Assembly: GCA_018894105.1 (NCBI GenBank)
Contig: CM032128.1
Location: 14,303,001 to 14,367,000, forward strand
DNA: 64,000 bases
Direction of reading: 5' to 3'
DNA from: Jacaranda mimosifolia
Taxonomy: Eukaryota > Streptophyta > Magnoliopsida > Lamiales > Bignoniaceae
The notes below the pieces were generated by a model. The model ran no database searches. It worked only from the letters and a program-made list of their open reading frames with translations, and was not told the DNA's origin. Below, piece after piece: positions 21,560 to 31,479 of this stretch; position 1 is the first letter of the stretch; each line of letters starts with the position of its first letter. The position numbers and the translations under genes are program-made.

Positions 21560-23060
21560 TTCTGGCTCATTGACTTTTTATTTGTTCCATAGGAGGATCA
21601 GGTACTTTCCTTTTCTTGCTAGAAGAATAACCATGATCAGCAGTTCCTTGTGTTTGCACAAGATTATATCAGTGGAATCTTTAGAAAACTTATTTTCAAA
21701 ACATTCAACATCCCTAGATTCCACTATAATATTTGAATCCAAATCCAATGGCCTATAGGCTTTGGAACTTTCTAAATATCCCACGAAAACACTTCTATTA
21801 GCCCTTGGTCCAAATTTAGTTCTCTTAGGATTAGGTATGCAAATGAACCGATCCAGCTCGCAAGCCTGATGAGCCAGCTTGAAATGTGTTCGAGCTCGAG
21901 TTCAAAGAATTCGAGCTCATGTAAGTTTCAAACCTAGCTCAAGCCAAATAATTCTTGTTTGCAAGCTCGCGAGTCGGCTCGCGAACCTATATTTTTTATT
22001 TTAAAAAATATTTATATATAAAAATATAATAAAATATATTAATTAATTTTTTTTTAATAAAATGATTTAACTTTTTGAGCTCGGGCCCCAGCCAAACTTG
22101 AGCCTATGGATAATTTTAAATGTAATAAAATAAAATATAATAATTTTAAATTTTTTTAATAAAATAATTTAAGTTTTCTAGCTCGAGCCCGAGCCAAACT
22201 CGAGTCTATAGCTTGATTATGAGTTTGTGCCTAATGAATCGAGCCGAACTTGAGCCTCAATTTTCTAAGCTTGTCGAGCTCGAGCTCGATTCATTTGATT
22301 CGAGCTTGAGCTCGAGCTTAAAAGAATTGTCAAAGTTCAGCTTAGCTCGGCTCGTTTGCAGCCCTACTTAGGATCAACAACTTTATAAAATGCTAAACAC
22401 CCCCACACTCTCAAATGATTTAAGTTAGTTTTCTTCATTACCATAACTCATATGGGGTACATTTTAATTTTCTTGAAGTACTGTATTATGCACATAACAA
22501 ACAGTAAGCAATGTTTCACCCCAAAGATTATTAGATAATTGAGCATTTAGAAGCACATCATTTATCATTTCAACTAATGTCCTATTTTTTCTTTCTACTA
22601 GGCTATTTTGTTGTGGGGTATAAGATGTAGTAGTCTGGAGTATAATGCCATTTCCTCAAAGAAAGAATTAAAACTAGAGAAAGAATATTCAGTACCCCTA
22701 TCACTTCTTAAAATTTTAATTTCTTTCCCATTTGATTTTTAACAACGGCCTTATAAACTTTAAACACATTAAATGCCTCACCTTTTGTTTTCATCAAATA
22801 AACATAAGTAAATCTTGAAAAATCATCAATAAAACGTAATAGAATATTTGTTTTCTCCTCTTGTCAACGTGCCATTTAATTCACAAATATTAGCATGCAC
22901 AAGTTCTAATAACTTAGCTTTTCTTTCAACTTTAGGAAAATGCTTCTTTGTCATTTTTGCTTGAATGCAAATTTGGCATCTTTCTTTTTCTTTATTATCA
23001 CAACAAATTAAACCATTCTTAGACATATGAATTAAAGTTCGATAACTAACATGTGTCAAA
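21560..23060 (-). pseudogene. C1 integrase pseudogene, interrupted by a hAT MITE
   Basis: The frame at 22826-23059 reads THVSYRTLIHMSKNGLI (gag-pre-integrase), CQICIQAKMTKKHFP and LLELVHANICELNG (start of the integrase core). At 21578-21784 the frame reads GYLESSKAYRPLD, after which the C-terminal linker is degenerate. The MITE at 21832-22366 splits the motif VDPK/RTKFGPRANRSVF; removing it with one 8-bp duplication rejoins the phrase. Several stops lie between. This domain would insert the cDNA into nuclear DNA. Confidence 0.8.
21824..22374. mobile_element. hAT-type MITE, 535 bp, with 8-bp target duplication
   Basis: The element (21832-22366) starts TAGGTATGCAAATGAACC and ends, read inward, TAGGGCTGCAAACGAGCC, giving imperfect terminal inverted repeats. 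It is flanked by CTTAGGAT at 21824-21831 and 22367-22374, a perfect 8-bp duplication, the hallmark of hAT transposition. The arms are rich in CGAGCTCGAG-type palindromes around an AT-rich centre. No transposase is encoded. The same TIR style (GCAAACGAGC with CGAGCTCG repeats) is common among plant hAT MITEs. Confidence 0.93.
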
Positions 23061-23529
23061 CAATGATGCCATAAAGTAAATGAAGAGTACTCAAAATGTA
23101 AGCCGAATAATTCATTTTATTAATACTTAGTTTGAACATTCCGTCACATGAGTAGCCCTTTCCAATAAAGGTTTCATTCTTAGTTACAATAATCTTATTA
23201 GACTCTACTACAACCTTAAAACCTCTCTTGCACAGCAGATTTGCAAGAATTAACTTCTTCCTAATTTCTAGAACATGAAGAGCATTCACAAGCAGAAGCT
23301 TCTTTCCCGATGTGAACTACAACTCCACATTGCCTTTACCTGGCACCTTTGTAGTATTATTATTTCCCATCATAAGTTTATGGTCATCCACATCTTCATA
23401 ATCCTTCAACGCAACCTTGTTGTTGCAAACGTACATTGTAGCACTAGAATTAAACCACCAATCACTTGACGAGTTTGCTCCTATCAAATACAGTTTAGTC
23501 ATCATACCAATATGCATTTCAGAAATCAT
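23061..23529 (-). pseudogene. C1 protease / gag-pre-integrase pseudogene
   Basis: At 23317-23529 the frame reads DWWFNSSATMYVCNN and GNNNTTKVPGKGNVEL. The copia protease active site is normally WxxDSGAT, so the catalytic Asp is Asn and Gly is Ser. At 23056-23289 a second frame reads LEIRKKLILANLL, GFKVVVESNKIIVTKN and GKGYSCDGMFKLS, the stretch between protease and gag-pre-integrase. A frameshift lies between. The protease would cut the Gag-Pol polyprotein. Confidence 0.82.
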
Positions 23530-24440
23530 AGCAACTAATTCTGGTACCTAATTTTCAACCACATTTGCTTTGTTATTGCTGGTGTTTTCTGTCTTCTGCC
23601 TTTTCATTCCGCAATCAAGCTTGAGATGACTAGTCTTTCCATAATTCCAATAGACTTTGGTGTCATCATAGTCTGAGGACTTTTATTTTCCACCTTGTTG
23701 CTTCTTTCCTCCTTGTTGTCCTCCATCTTGCTACCCACATTATTTCTTTTAGGTCTTTTCATAGTCACATAATTCACTTTAGATGATCCAAAACCAAAAG
23801 AGATATTCTTATCACGAATTCGTGTCTCTTATTCAATTTTAAGGTGTTTCTGGATTTGCTCCAAGGTAAAATTCTTAGCGGTGTACAACAATTTCATCCT
23901 ATAGTCATTCCAACTAGGAGGAAGTTTGGCAATAATTCTGCTAACTTGAACATTTTCAAGAATGTCTACTTTGACATCCTTAAGTTTTGAAATGAAGACT
24001 TGCAACTCATTGACTTGGTCTAAGACAGACTTGTTATCATGCATAGTGAATTAAAAATACTGCATAATTAAACATTTGTCCACACCTTGTTTTTTAGTAT
24101 GAAACTTATTTTCCATAGCACTCCAAATTTGCTGGGCGCGATGTCAGCGACGCAAATAGATTGTACAGGCAATTAGAGAGAGAGTTCATAATGTGTCCTT
24201 TGAGCAACACTTTATCTTTCTCGCACATCTTGTGATCACCCTTTACTTGTTCTGAATCATTTGGTTGGGGTTCCGAAAGTGCAAGCAGATTTGGATCAAA
24301 GATGTATGCAATCTTCAGTGTTGTGAGAAGGAATTTCATCCTGTCTTGCCAGCGGGTAAAGTTGGTCCAGCAAACCTATCCAGTCTCGTACAATTTTGAT
24401 TTATCACTTTAAATGTGCTATTGTTTGCTCCAGATTCCAT
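23530..24440 (-). pseudogene. C1 gag pseudogene
   Basis: A start codon at 24440 opens MESGANNSTFKVI, about 20 bp from the LTR end. Further blocks are RMKFLLTTLKIAYIFDP (about 24345), KGHIMNSLSNCLYNLF, QVNELQVFISKLKDV and RIIAKLPPSWNDYRMKL (23829-24044), all standard for copia gag. A decayed zinc knuckle follows near 23640 (NYGKTSHLKLDC, with the first two Cys lost). Frameshifts near 24140 and 24050 break it. Confidence 0.82.
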
Positions 24441-24461
24441 CTCGAAAAATCACCTTAAGCT

Positions 24462-24517
24462 TATTAGAACACCTTTGATAGAAACAACAAATTAATTGTG
24501 ATTTTGAGGTGTGATGA
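24462..24517 (-). repeat. C1 5' LTR, first piece (cut by element M)
   Basis: It reads TATTAGAACACCTTTGATAG and onward to GAGGTGTGATGA, matching the first 56 bases of the LTR at 18720 (TG has become TA). It stops exactly where element M starts; the rest of the LTR resumes at 50253. Confidence 0.88.
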
Positions 24518-25291
24518 TGAAGGTTGGAGTAGCCCAAGGATCTAAATATAAAACCACAAAAAAGGCTAAATAAAACTTGTCTACTCCACATCCAAGGGTT
24601 TAATCATGCTATAATAAGAATTTACATATGGAAAAATAACTTGAATGCAAAAAGTCCAAAGGTAGAAAGTGGATGACACCAATGAACACTTCAAAGTGCC
24701 AATCCGTGTGTAGCAGAATCACACCAATACTAGACTAGCTTAATCAATTCCAATTTGCCTAAAAATTTGCAGAGAGCTCTTCAACACACTTAATAACTTG
24801 TTGAAAAAAATTCAGCCCAATCCAATATGCCCAAGGCCTCCAAACCTGTCCCCAAAGTTTCTGGACAGCAATGGATCTTCAAACGCATAGAGCCCCCCCC
24901 TCCCCCCACATGTTGAGCCTCTAATGTTATAATCCATACACCCAAGGAGAGCTCCAATCCATCTCAAATATGCTAGAATAAGAGGAGGAAGAAGAAGGAG
25001 GGGTGATTTTAGTAGAAGGAGAGAGGAATTTGGTGTAGAGAGTATGAAACTTCAACACATGAGTGGATCACACTTTTGTAGGGAAAAAGTGAATCCAGCA
25101 TTCTTTTTCCCTCGTGGCCGGCCACCTCTAACAAAATGTGAATTTGAATTTCACTTTCATTTGAGTTTAAATTGTATCTATGAAATGTAATGCAAATTAA
25201 CTCTAAATGAATCTTCAAATGAATTCCTTCATTTGAATTTTCCTCCAAAACCAATTCCTTATTTCTTTAATTTAATTAATTGACTTGACTT
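24518..25291 (-). repeat. M 3' LTR, first piece
   Basis: It starts TGAAGGTTGGAGTAGCCC and aligns with the start of the intact LTR at 48178 (for example GGCTAAATAAAACTTGT, CTACTCCACATCCAAGG, GTAGCAGAATCACACCAATA). It ends TTGACTTGACTT where element I begins. The GACTT at 25287-25291 is the left copy of I's target duplication. Confidence 0.9.
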
Positions 25292-27498
25292 TGAAGGTAT
25301 GTGTAGCATTAGGATCCAAATATTTCAAAAATAAAACTGAATAAACTAGCCCACACAACACCCCCAGGATCAAGACATGCATGGAATTTATATTTAGAAG
25401 GAAAAATACCTGGGTGATTACAGAAAATCGAAGAGCAAGAGAAACTCTTGAAAACCGTCAAACTGTCTCTTCACCGGCGCAACAGGATCACCACTAATTT
25501 TCCCTTGGATGGACTCCTCCATTTTTGTTGAAATTTTTACAAGAACTCCTCAACCCTTTGAAGATTCTTCAGTCCAAAATTCAGCCCAATCAGAACAATA
25601 GAGGTTCTCCCAGAACTAGCAAAACCGGCTGCTAGAAAACTGCTCCAGTCAAGAGCAAAAGCAACCAAATTAGATTGCCTCTAATGTAAAAGTCCACACA
25701 CCAAATCTATGGCATGTTCTCTACAGAATGGCTGGAATATCTGCAGAGAATAAGGGTAGGAAGGCTGGGAAGGAGCAGGAGGAGGAAGTTGGAGAGAATA
25801 ATGGGATGCTAACAAATTAGATTCCCACTACACAAAATGTGGGGAGAAATCACACTACTCATGCACACACTTGCTCTCACTCACTCTTGGCCGGCCACAC
25901 TCCTATATCTATATATATGAGTGGTCCATGAACATCCCCAAGGAGATGATGCCAAGTGTCCTTGCCAAGGTGGCCACTAACTAGAAATTAGTGAATAAGA
26001 ATATTAATTGAAGCACAAATTTCATCTTATGCAATGTCTTGCAATGAAATTCCAATTCACATTAACTGAACTATTCACTTAATTATTCTCCCAAAAATAA
26101 TCCTCCAACTCAATTAAATTAAACACTTTAATTTAACTAATAATAATGTGATTTAACTCTTAAGTCAAAAATGCTTAACTATTTAAGCTAGTCAATTTAA
26201 CCCTTAAATTCATTTTGACCAATTGATAGTCATGTGACATCAATTAATTAACCCTTAATTAATTGATCTTAATTTAGCTCTTAAATTAATTTGACCAATT
26301 TAACATTTAAATTGATCAAGTCAAAATGACTACAATTTTGCCTCCTCCAAAATGGTTATGAATTTTCTAACTCTTAGAAAACTCTACTTCCTTCAATTGA
26401 CCATGTCATTGGCTTTTGTGTATGACCCATTGAGTTCTACCATTCATTGGACATGGGCTCACAACTCCTTGTGACTTTTGGAATATCAAATATTCACATT
26501 AGTTTAAACTCCTTTAAACTAAGCGACTCGATTCAATTAATCTCATTAATTGAAGAGTACCCAATCTCCATGGTCGATGTCCAACCTCAAGCCCATGAAG
26601 CCCAACTAATTGTCCGAAATGAATGCTCTTGAAGAACCATTCTAGCATTACGCGTACCATGCAAATACGGTCCTTCCGTCTCCTATCTCCCGAAAGAGGC
26701 CTAGAGCAACATATTAGTTGGCTCCCTAATAGCCTCGATACTTTGTTTATATTCTTAATGTTCAATTCCCTTTCTGACCTCATCTTTGGAAACGCCTTTC
26801 CAAATTGTCACATCACCTTGCATAAGGATTTCTTGTAATCGATCATTATAGAACACATAGGAGATGCACTCGCCCTTGACAAAGACGAGGAGTCGGATTC
26901 CATCTTAGATCTCACAAACCTCCATGCCAAGTAGCTCATACCCAATCTCAACCCGGAAGACCCGCTAAGTGATCAAGGAAGAGTCAAAGCATGAGGACTG
27001 GACACAAGGTTACCATGGATCCTCAAGTCAAAGGACTAATAATATGCACTAGCGTAAGCGGGAGAACTTGTCACTACCGACTTGCCACTTGGGCTATCTA
27101 GTGGATTCTCCAGGCGGGTCTTCAATGCCTTGTTCTCTAACAAGAACTTACTAACATGCACTCGTATCTCATACATTTGCTCATGGAACGAAGCAATATC
27201 CAACTCTTGGATTATGCATCGTTAGTGCAAGTCTATCCGGATCTTAGTTGCCCTTGTTCTCTTAAGATCCTATGACTTGGAAGATTTAAGATCACGACCA
27301 TATGAGACTTATTCCATGGTCACCAAACCAAGTCCCATAGTCTTGTGTGATCTAAGGGCTTCATCCAAATGCCAGTGAAGTAAATGAAGAGCATATGATG
27401 AAGATGGCCATATGATGAATATCATTCAATCAAGATTGTCTTACAATGAAATAGTTTATAAGGCCAATCTAATTGGCTTGCTGGGCACTATTCCAACA
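25292..27498 (-). repeat. I 3' LTR, 2207 bp
   Basis: It starts TGAAGGTATGTGTAGCATT and ends GGGCACTATTCCAACA, giving TG/CA ends. It aligns with the LTR at 33473-35672 throughout. Short open frames inside (26447-26838) are fortuitous and occur in both LTR copies. Confidence 0.92.
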
Positions 27499-27510
27499 AT
27501 CTCCCACTTG
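27499..27510 (-). other. Polypurine tract of element I
   Basis: On the minus strand it reads CAAGTGGGAGAT directly before the 3' LTR, where plus-strand DNA synthesis is primed. The same block precedes the 3' LTR of M (37045-37059) and, slightly altered, of T (54005-54018). Confidence 0.75.
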
Positions 27511-27512
27511 CC

Positions 27513-28334
27513 TTAAAGCCAATACCCCATGGCCTTGAGACCCATCTTCTCAAGATGTCTTTCAAAGACCTTTTGCGATAGGGGTTTTGTCAGTGGATCT
27601 GCTGTATTCTCTTCTGAGGCAACTCTCTCTACTTGGATGTCGCCTCTATCAATGATCTCTCGAATCAAATGATATTGCCTCAATATGTGCTTGGATCGTT
27701 GATCAGATCTGGGCTCTTTTGCTTCCGCTACTGCCTCGTTGTTTTCGCAAAATATAACTACTAGCTCAGCAATGCTAGGCACCACATTCAACTATTGAAT
27801 GAAGTTTTTCATCCAAACACCCTCCTTTGCAGCTTCCGAAGCTGCAATATACTCTGCTTCAGTGGTTGAATCATCCGTAGTGTCTTGTTTGGAACTTTTC
27901 CAACTCACCGCGCTGCCATTGAGGCAAAATATAAATCCAGAAGTGGATTTGAGGTCATCTACATCAGATTGGAAACTTGAATCCGAAAACCCTTCTAGTT
28001 TCAATTTTCCATTGCTGTATACCAAGAAAATGTCCTTAGTTCTTCTAATGTACTTAAGGATTGCTTTTACGGGTGTCCAATGACTCTCGCCGAGATTGGA
28101 TTGGAACCTACTCGTAACACTTAATGAATGTGCGACATCCGGTCTAGTACATTGCACTGCATACATTATGCTTTCTATGGCGGAGGCATAAGGTATGTGG
28201 GAAATTTTTCGCTTATCTTCCTCAGTCTTGGGGGCCATAGACTTTGAGAGATGAATGCCATATCCCATGGGAAGGAATCCCCTCTTGGATTCTTCTACAC
28301 TAAACCTCTTTAGTATCTTGTTAATATAGGGGTT
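27513..28334 (-). pseudogene. I RNase H region, broken by one stop and one frameshift
   Basis: From 28268 the frame reads IPYASAIESIMYAVQCTRPD, ILKYIRRTKDIFLVY, GFSDSSFQSDVDDLKSTSGF and STTEAEYIAASEAAKEG, the core of copia RNase H with the Asp and Glu active-site residues. A single UAG at 27792-27794 (after KNFIQ) is followed in the same frame by VVIFCENNEAVAEAKEP, SKHILRQYHLIREII and ENTADPLTKPL. The third catalytic Asp (usually YCDN) is Glu. Around 28330 an extra base in a C run shifts the frame relative to the RT. Confidence 0.9.
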
Positions 28335-29503
28335 TGGGAAAGCCCCAGCATCCTCTTCGATCTATCTCTATAGATACGTACTCCCAATACGTAGGGTGCT
28401 TCTCCCAAATCCTTCATGGAGGATTGTGTAGATAACCATGCTTTAATATACTCTAACATTCCTACCTCATTCCCAATGAGAATGATGTCATCGACATAAA
28501 GCATAATAAATTGTACTGAACTCCTACTAGATTTCTTGTACACACAGGGTTCATACATATTTTTGACAAAGCCAAACGATTTGACCGTTTTGTCAAAACG
28601 TACGTTCCAACTTCGGGACGCTTGTTTTAACCCATAAATGAATTTTTGGTGTTTGCAAACCTTTTGCTCACTCCCTTTAGATGTAAAACCTTGTGGTTGC
28701 TCTATGTAAAATTCTTCTTCAATGTCACAACCACAGGAATAAGGAAACTCGTAGAGGGATGTTGATTCGAGCAAGTAGTAATACAACATCGACAGCTTTC
28801 TGACACTCATACAGCCATTAAAGAAAGCAGTTTTAACATCCATTTGCCATATCTCATAGTCATAATTTGCGGCTATGGCAAGTAAGATCCGAATGGCCTT
28901 AGGCATAGAAACTGGTGAAAAGGTTTCCTTGAAATCGTTATCGGGTCTTTGAGTGTAACCTTTTGCCACTAGCCGTGCCTTAAAAGTCATCACTTCTCCA
29001 TCTACTCCAAGCTTCCGCTTATAGATCCACTTACAATCGACGGGAACTATGCCCTCTGGTGGATCTACCAAAGTCCATACTTTGTTTGAGTACATGAAGT
29101 CCATTTCGGATCTCATGGCTTCTAGCCAACGTCCCGAATCTATGTCCAACATAGCTTCCTCATAGGTCTTTGGATCACTATCCAATTGACTCGTCACATG
29201 AAGGAATCCAAACATTTCGGGTTGCTTCTTGATCCGGTTAGACCTTCTCAGAGGGTGTGTACAAGGTTCTAATTCTGTATTTGTTTCCACTGCTTGTGGG
29301 ATTTCTTGATCATCTTGAACTTCATTGAGTTCAATGACAACGCCATTTCTATCTAATATAAATTCCTTTTCTAAAAAATGGGCGTTCTTCAAAACAAACA
29401 CCTTTTGTTCCGAGGGATCGTAAAAGTAATAACCCATAGACTCTCTTGGGTATCCCACAAACTTGCACAAGGTGGATCTACTATCCAACTTATCTCCCAC
29501 TGT
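28310..29503 (-). pseudogene. I reverse transcriptase (RVT_2), with an 87-bp in-frame insertion
   Basis: A 396-residue open frame. In order: integrase tail (LCKFVGYPRESMGYYFYDP), linker rich in acidic residues, RT start ([39 protein letters not shown]), motif A (WQMDVKTAFFNG), IEEEFYIEQPQGF, YGLKQASRSWN and the active site LYVDDIILIGN with YVDD intact. Between FFNG and the next block, 29 extra codons (28727-28813) interrupt a region that is continuous in M and other copia elements. The enzyme fold would be disturbed there. The frame ends by frameshift before RNase H. Confidence 0.92.
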
Positions 29504-30640
29504 TCATCTCACGTAGGCGGGAGATCCCCCAACTTTTAAATAATGGTAAGAGGGTGCTTTGACATGCCATATCTCATATGGTGTCTTTGGCACAGACTTT
29601 GAAGGTACTATATTTAGTAGCCTCGCCGCCGTTTCTAAGGCGTATCCCCAAAAGGATATAAGTACATTGGAAAAACTCATCATGGAACGTACCATGTCCA
29701 ATAAGGTATGGTTTCTCCTTTTGGCTACTCCATTATGTTGGGATGTGTCGGGTAGAGTCTATTGTGAAAGAATCCTATTCTCTTTTAGATAATCCAAGAA
29801 TTCGATACTTAAGTATTCACCCCCTCGATCCGATCGAAGAGTTTTAATATTAAGTCCCTTTTGCTTTTCTACTTCATTCTTGTACTCTTTGAACTTTTCA
29901 AAGGCCTCGGACTTGTACTTCATAAGATACACATATCCGTACCGACTATTATCATCAGTGAAAGTGATGAAGTAGGAATAGCCTCCTCTCCCACTAACTC
30001 TTAGTGGCCTACAAACATCCGAATGGATCAAATCCAATAGATGTGTGGTTCGCTCCGTTTGTCCTACAAATGGAGTTTTGGTCATTTTTCCCTTTAAACA
30101 AGATTCATAAGTAGGAAGGTTCTCAATGCCACTAACATTTAGTGCTTTGAGTACTTCTAACTTGCTCATCCTATTTTTAGAGATATGACCAAGTCTTGCA
30201 TACCATAACATGGCATCTTCTTGGATATCTAGCTTCATTTTATTCGATTGAATGTGCATAAGTGAAGGTTGGGAATCAAGTATGTATAATCCATTCATTA
30301 ATGTACCTTTAGCAATTAAAAAACCATTCTTTAACGCCGTCAATGTCCCATTCGATATAGAAAAATCATATCCTTCATTATCAAGAACGGGAATTGATAT
30401 GATGTTTTTAACAAGATGGGGTACATAATAAACGAGATCTAATACAATTTTAGCATTCCCCAAGTCTAACTTGATTATGCCTTGGAAAGTGGCTGCAACA
30501 GTTGCTCCATTTCCTAGGCGGAGGATCATATCCCCTTCACGAAGTCCCTTTTTTCTTTCCATCCCCTGTAACGAATTACATAGATGAAAACCGTATGCAG
30601 TATCAAATACCCATGTGGAAGAATTGGTTGTTAAATACAC
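29504..30640 (-). pseudogene. I protease remnant, gag-pre-integrase and integrase
   Basis: The open frame starting near 30640 reads WVFDTAYGFHLCNSL (protease active site DTG altered to DTA), LWYARLGHISKNRMSKL (gag-pre-integrase), LLDLIHSDVC (first integrase Asp), YFITFTDDNSRYGYVYLM and TLRSDRGGEYLS (second Asp). UAG at 29756-29758 replaces the Trp after ILSQ, and UGA at 29504-29506 replaces an Arg after AYVR. The catalytic Glu of the DDE triad is Lys (NGVAKRRN instead of NGVAERRN). All frames from 30640 to 28310 are in phase. Confidence 0.9.
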
Positions 30641-31479
30641 TTTAATTCAATGAATAACATACCCTTCTCAAGAGTATCAAGGTAAGCTTTACAGTTTCTC
30701 TTCCAATGCCTCTTTTCACCACATTGGAAACAATTTGCATCGGTCTTAGCCTTTTTCTTAACTCTGCCAGAACTCTTCTCGGGTTGCTTCCCTTTGGAAG
30801 AAATTTTCTTCCTTTTTCCTCCCTTTCTTGGGCCCCTAAGGCCTTTTGACTTGGAGGTAGAGGCAATCATGAGAGGCTTTTCCTTTTTCAAGGTTGAATC
30901 AGCAGACACAAGCATGTTCACCAATTCGTTAATCGTCACATCCTGCTTGGACATATTAAAGTTCATGATGAATTGGTCGAACGATAGAGGTAACGACTGT
31001 AGGATCAAATCTATGTAAAGGCCATTGTCCATAATCACGTCAAGTTGTCCAAGCTTTTCGATGAGTCCAATCATCTTTAGCCCATAGTCATGGACACTCG
31101 AACCTTCACTCATCCTTGCTCTAAAAAACTCCTTTAACAAAGTGAACCTTTCGTGTCTTGATTGTACACTATACAACTCTTGTAGGTGCACATAGATTTC
31201 TGGAGCATGTTTCATGTGCTCATGAGATTTTTGGAGCTTATTAGTCATGGATGCCATCATGAGACAGCTCACTTGTAGATCATCATCTACAAATTTAGTG
31301 AACACTTCACGTGCCTCATCAGAAGGGTCATCACCTAATATATCTGGCGGACTTTGATCAAGTACATAAGCCTTCTTCTCCGAGTCAAGAATTATCTTAA
31401 GGCTTCTCAACCAATCTTAGAAGTTAGGTCCGGTTAGCTTATTGGTTTCCAAAATACTTGTGAGTGGATTTTTAGCCAT
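30631..31479 (-). pseudogene. I gag, with an early stop and a 5-bp frameshift at its end
   Basis: The start ATG at 31477-31479 opens MAKNPLTSILETNKLTGPNF, then a UAA where M has Leu (NFLDW), then the open frame WLRSLKIILDS onward. Landmarks: LQKSHEHMKH, LQELYSVQSRHERFTLLKE, IDLILQSLPLSFDQFIMNF and NELVNMLVSA. A basic tract and a complete zinc knuckle CFQCGEKRHWKRNC (CX2CX4HX4C) follow. After GMLFIE a 5-base insertion (near 30650), absent from M and T, throws gag out of phase with the protease. Gag would build the cytoplasmic particle and bind RNA. Confidence 0.9.

Noticed and set aside
26447..26838. Overlapping frames of 60-90 codons on both strands
   Set aside because: They are inside the LTRs of element I (also present at 34688-35108) and have no similarity to known proteins.
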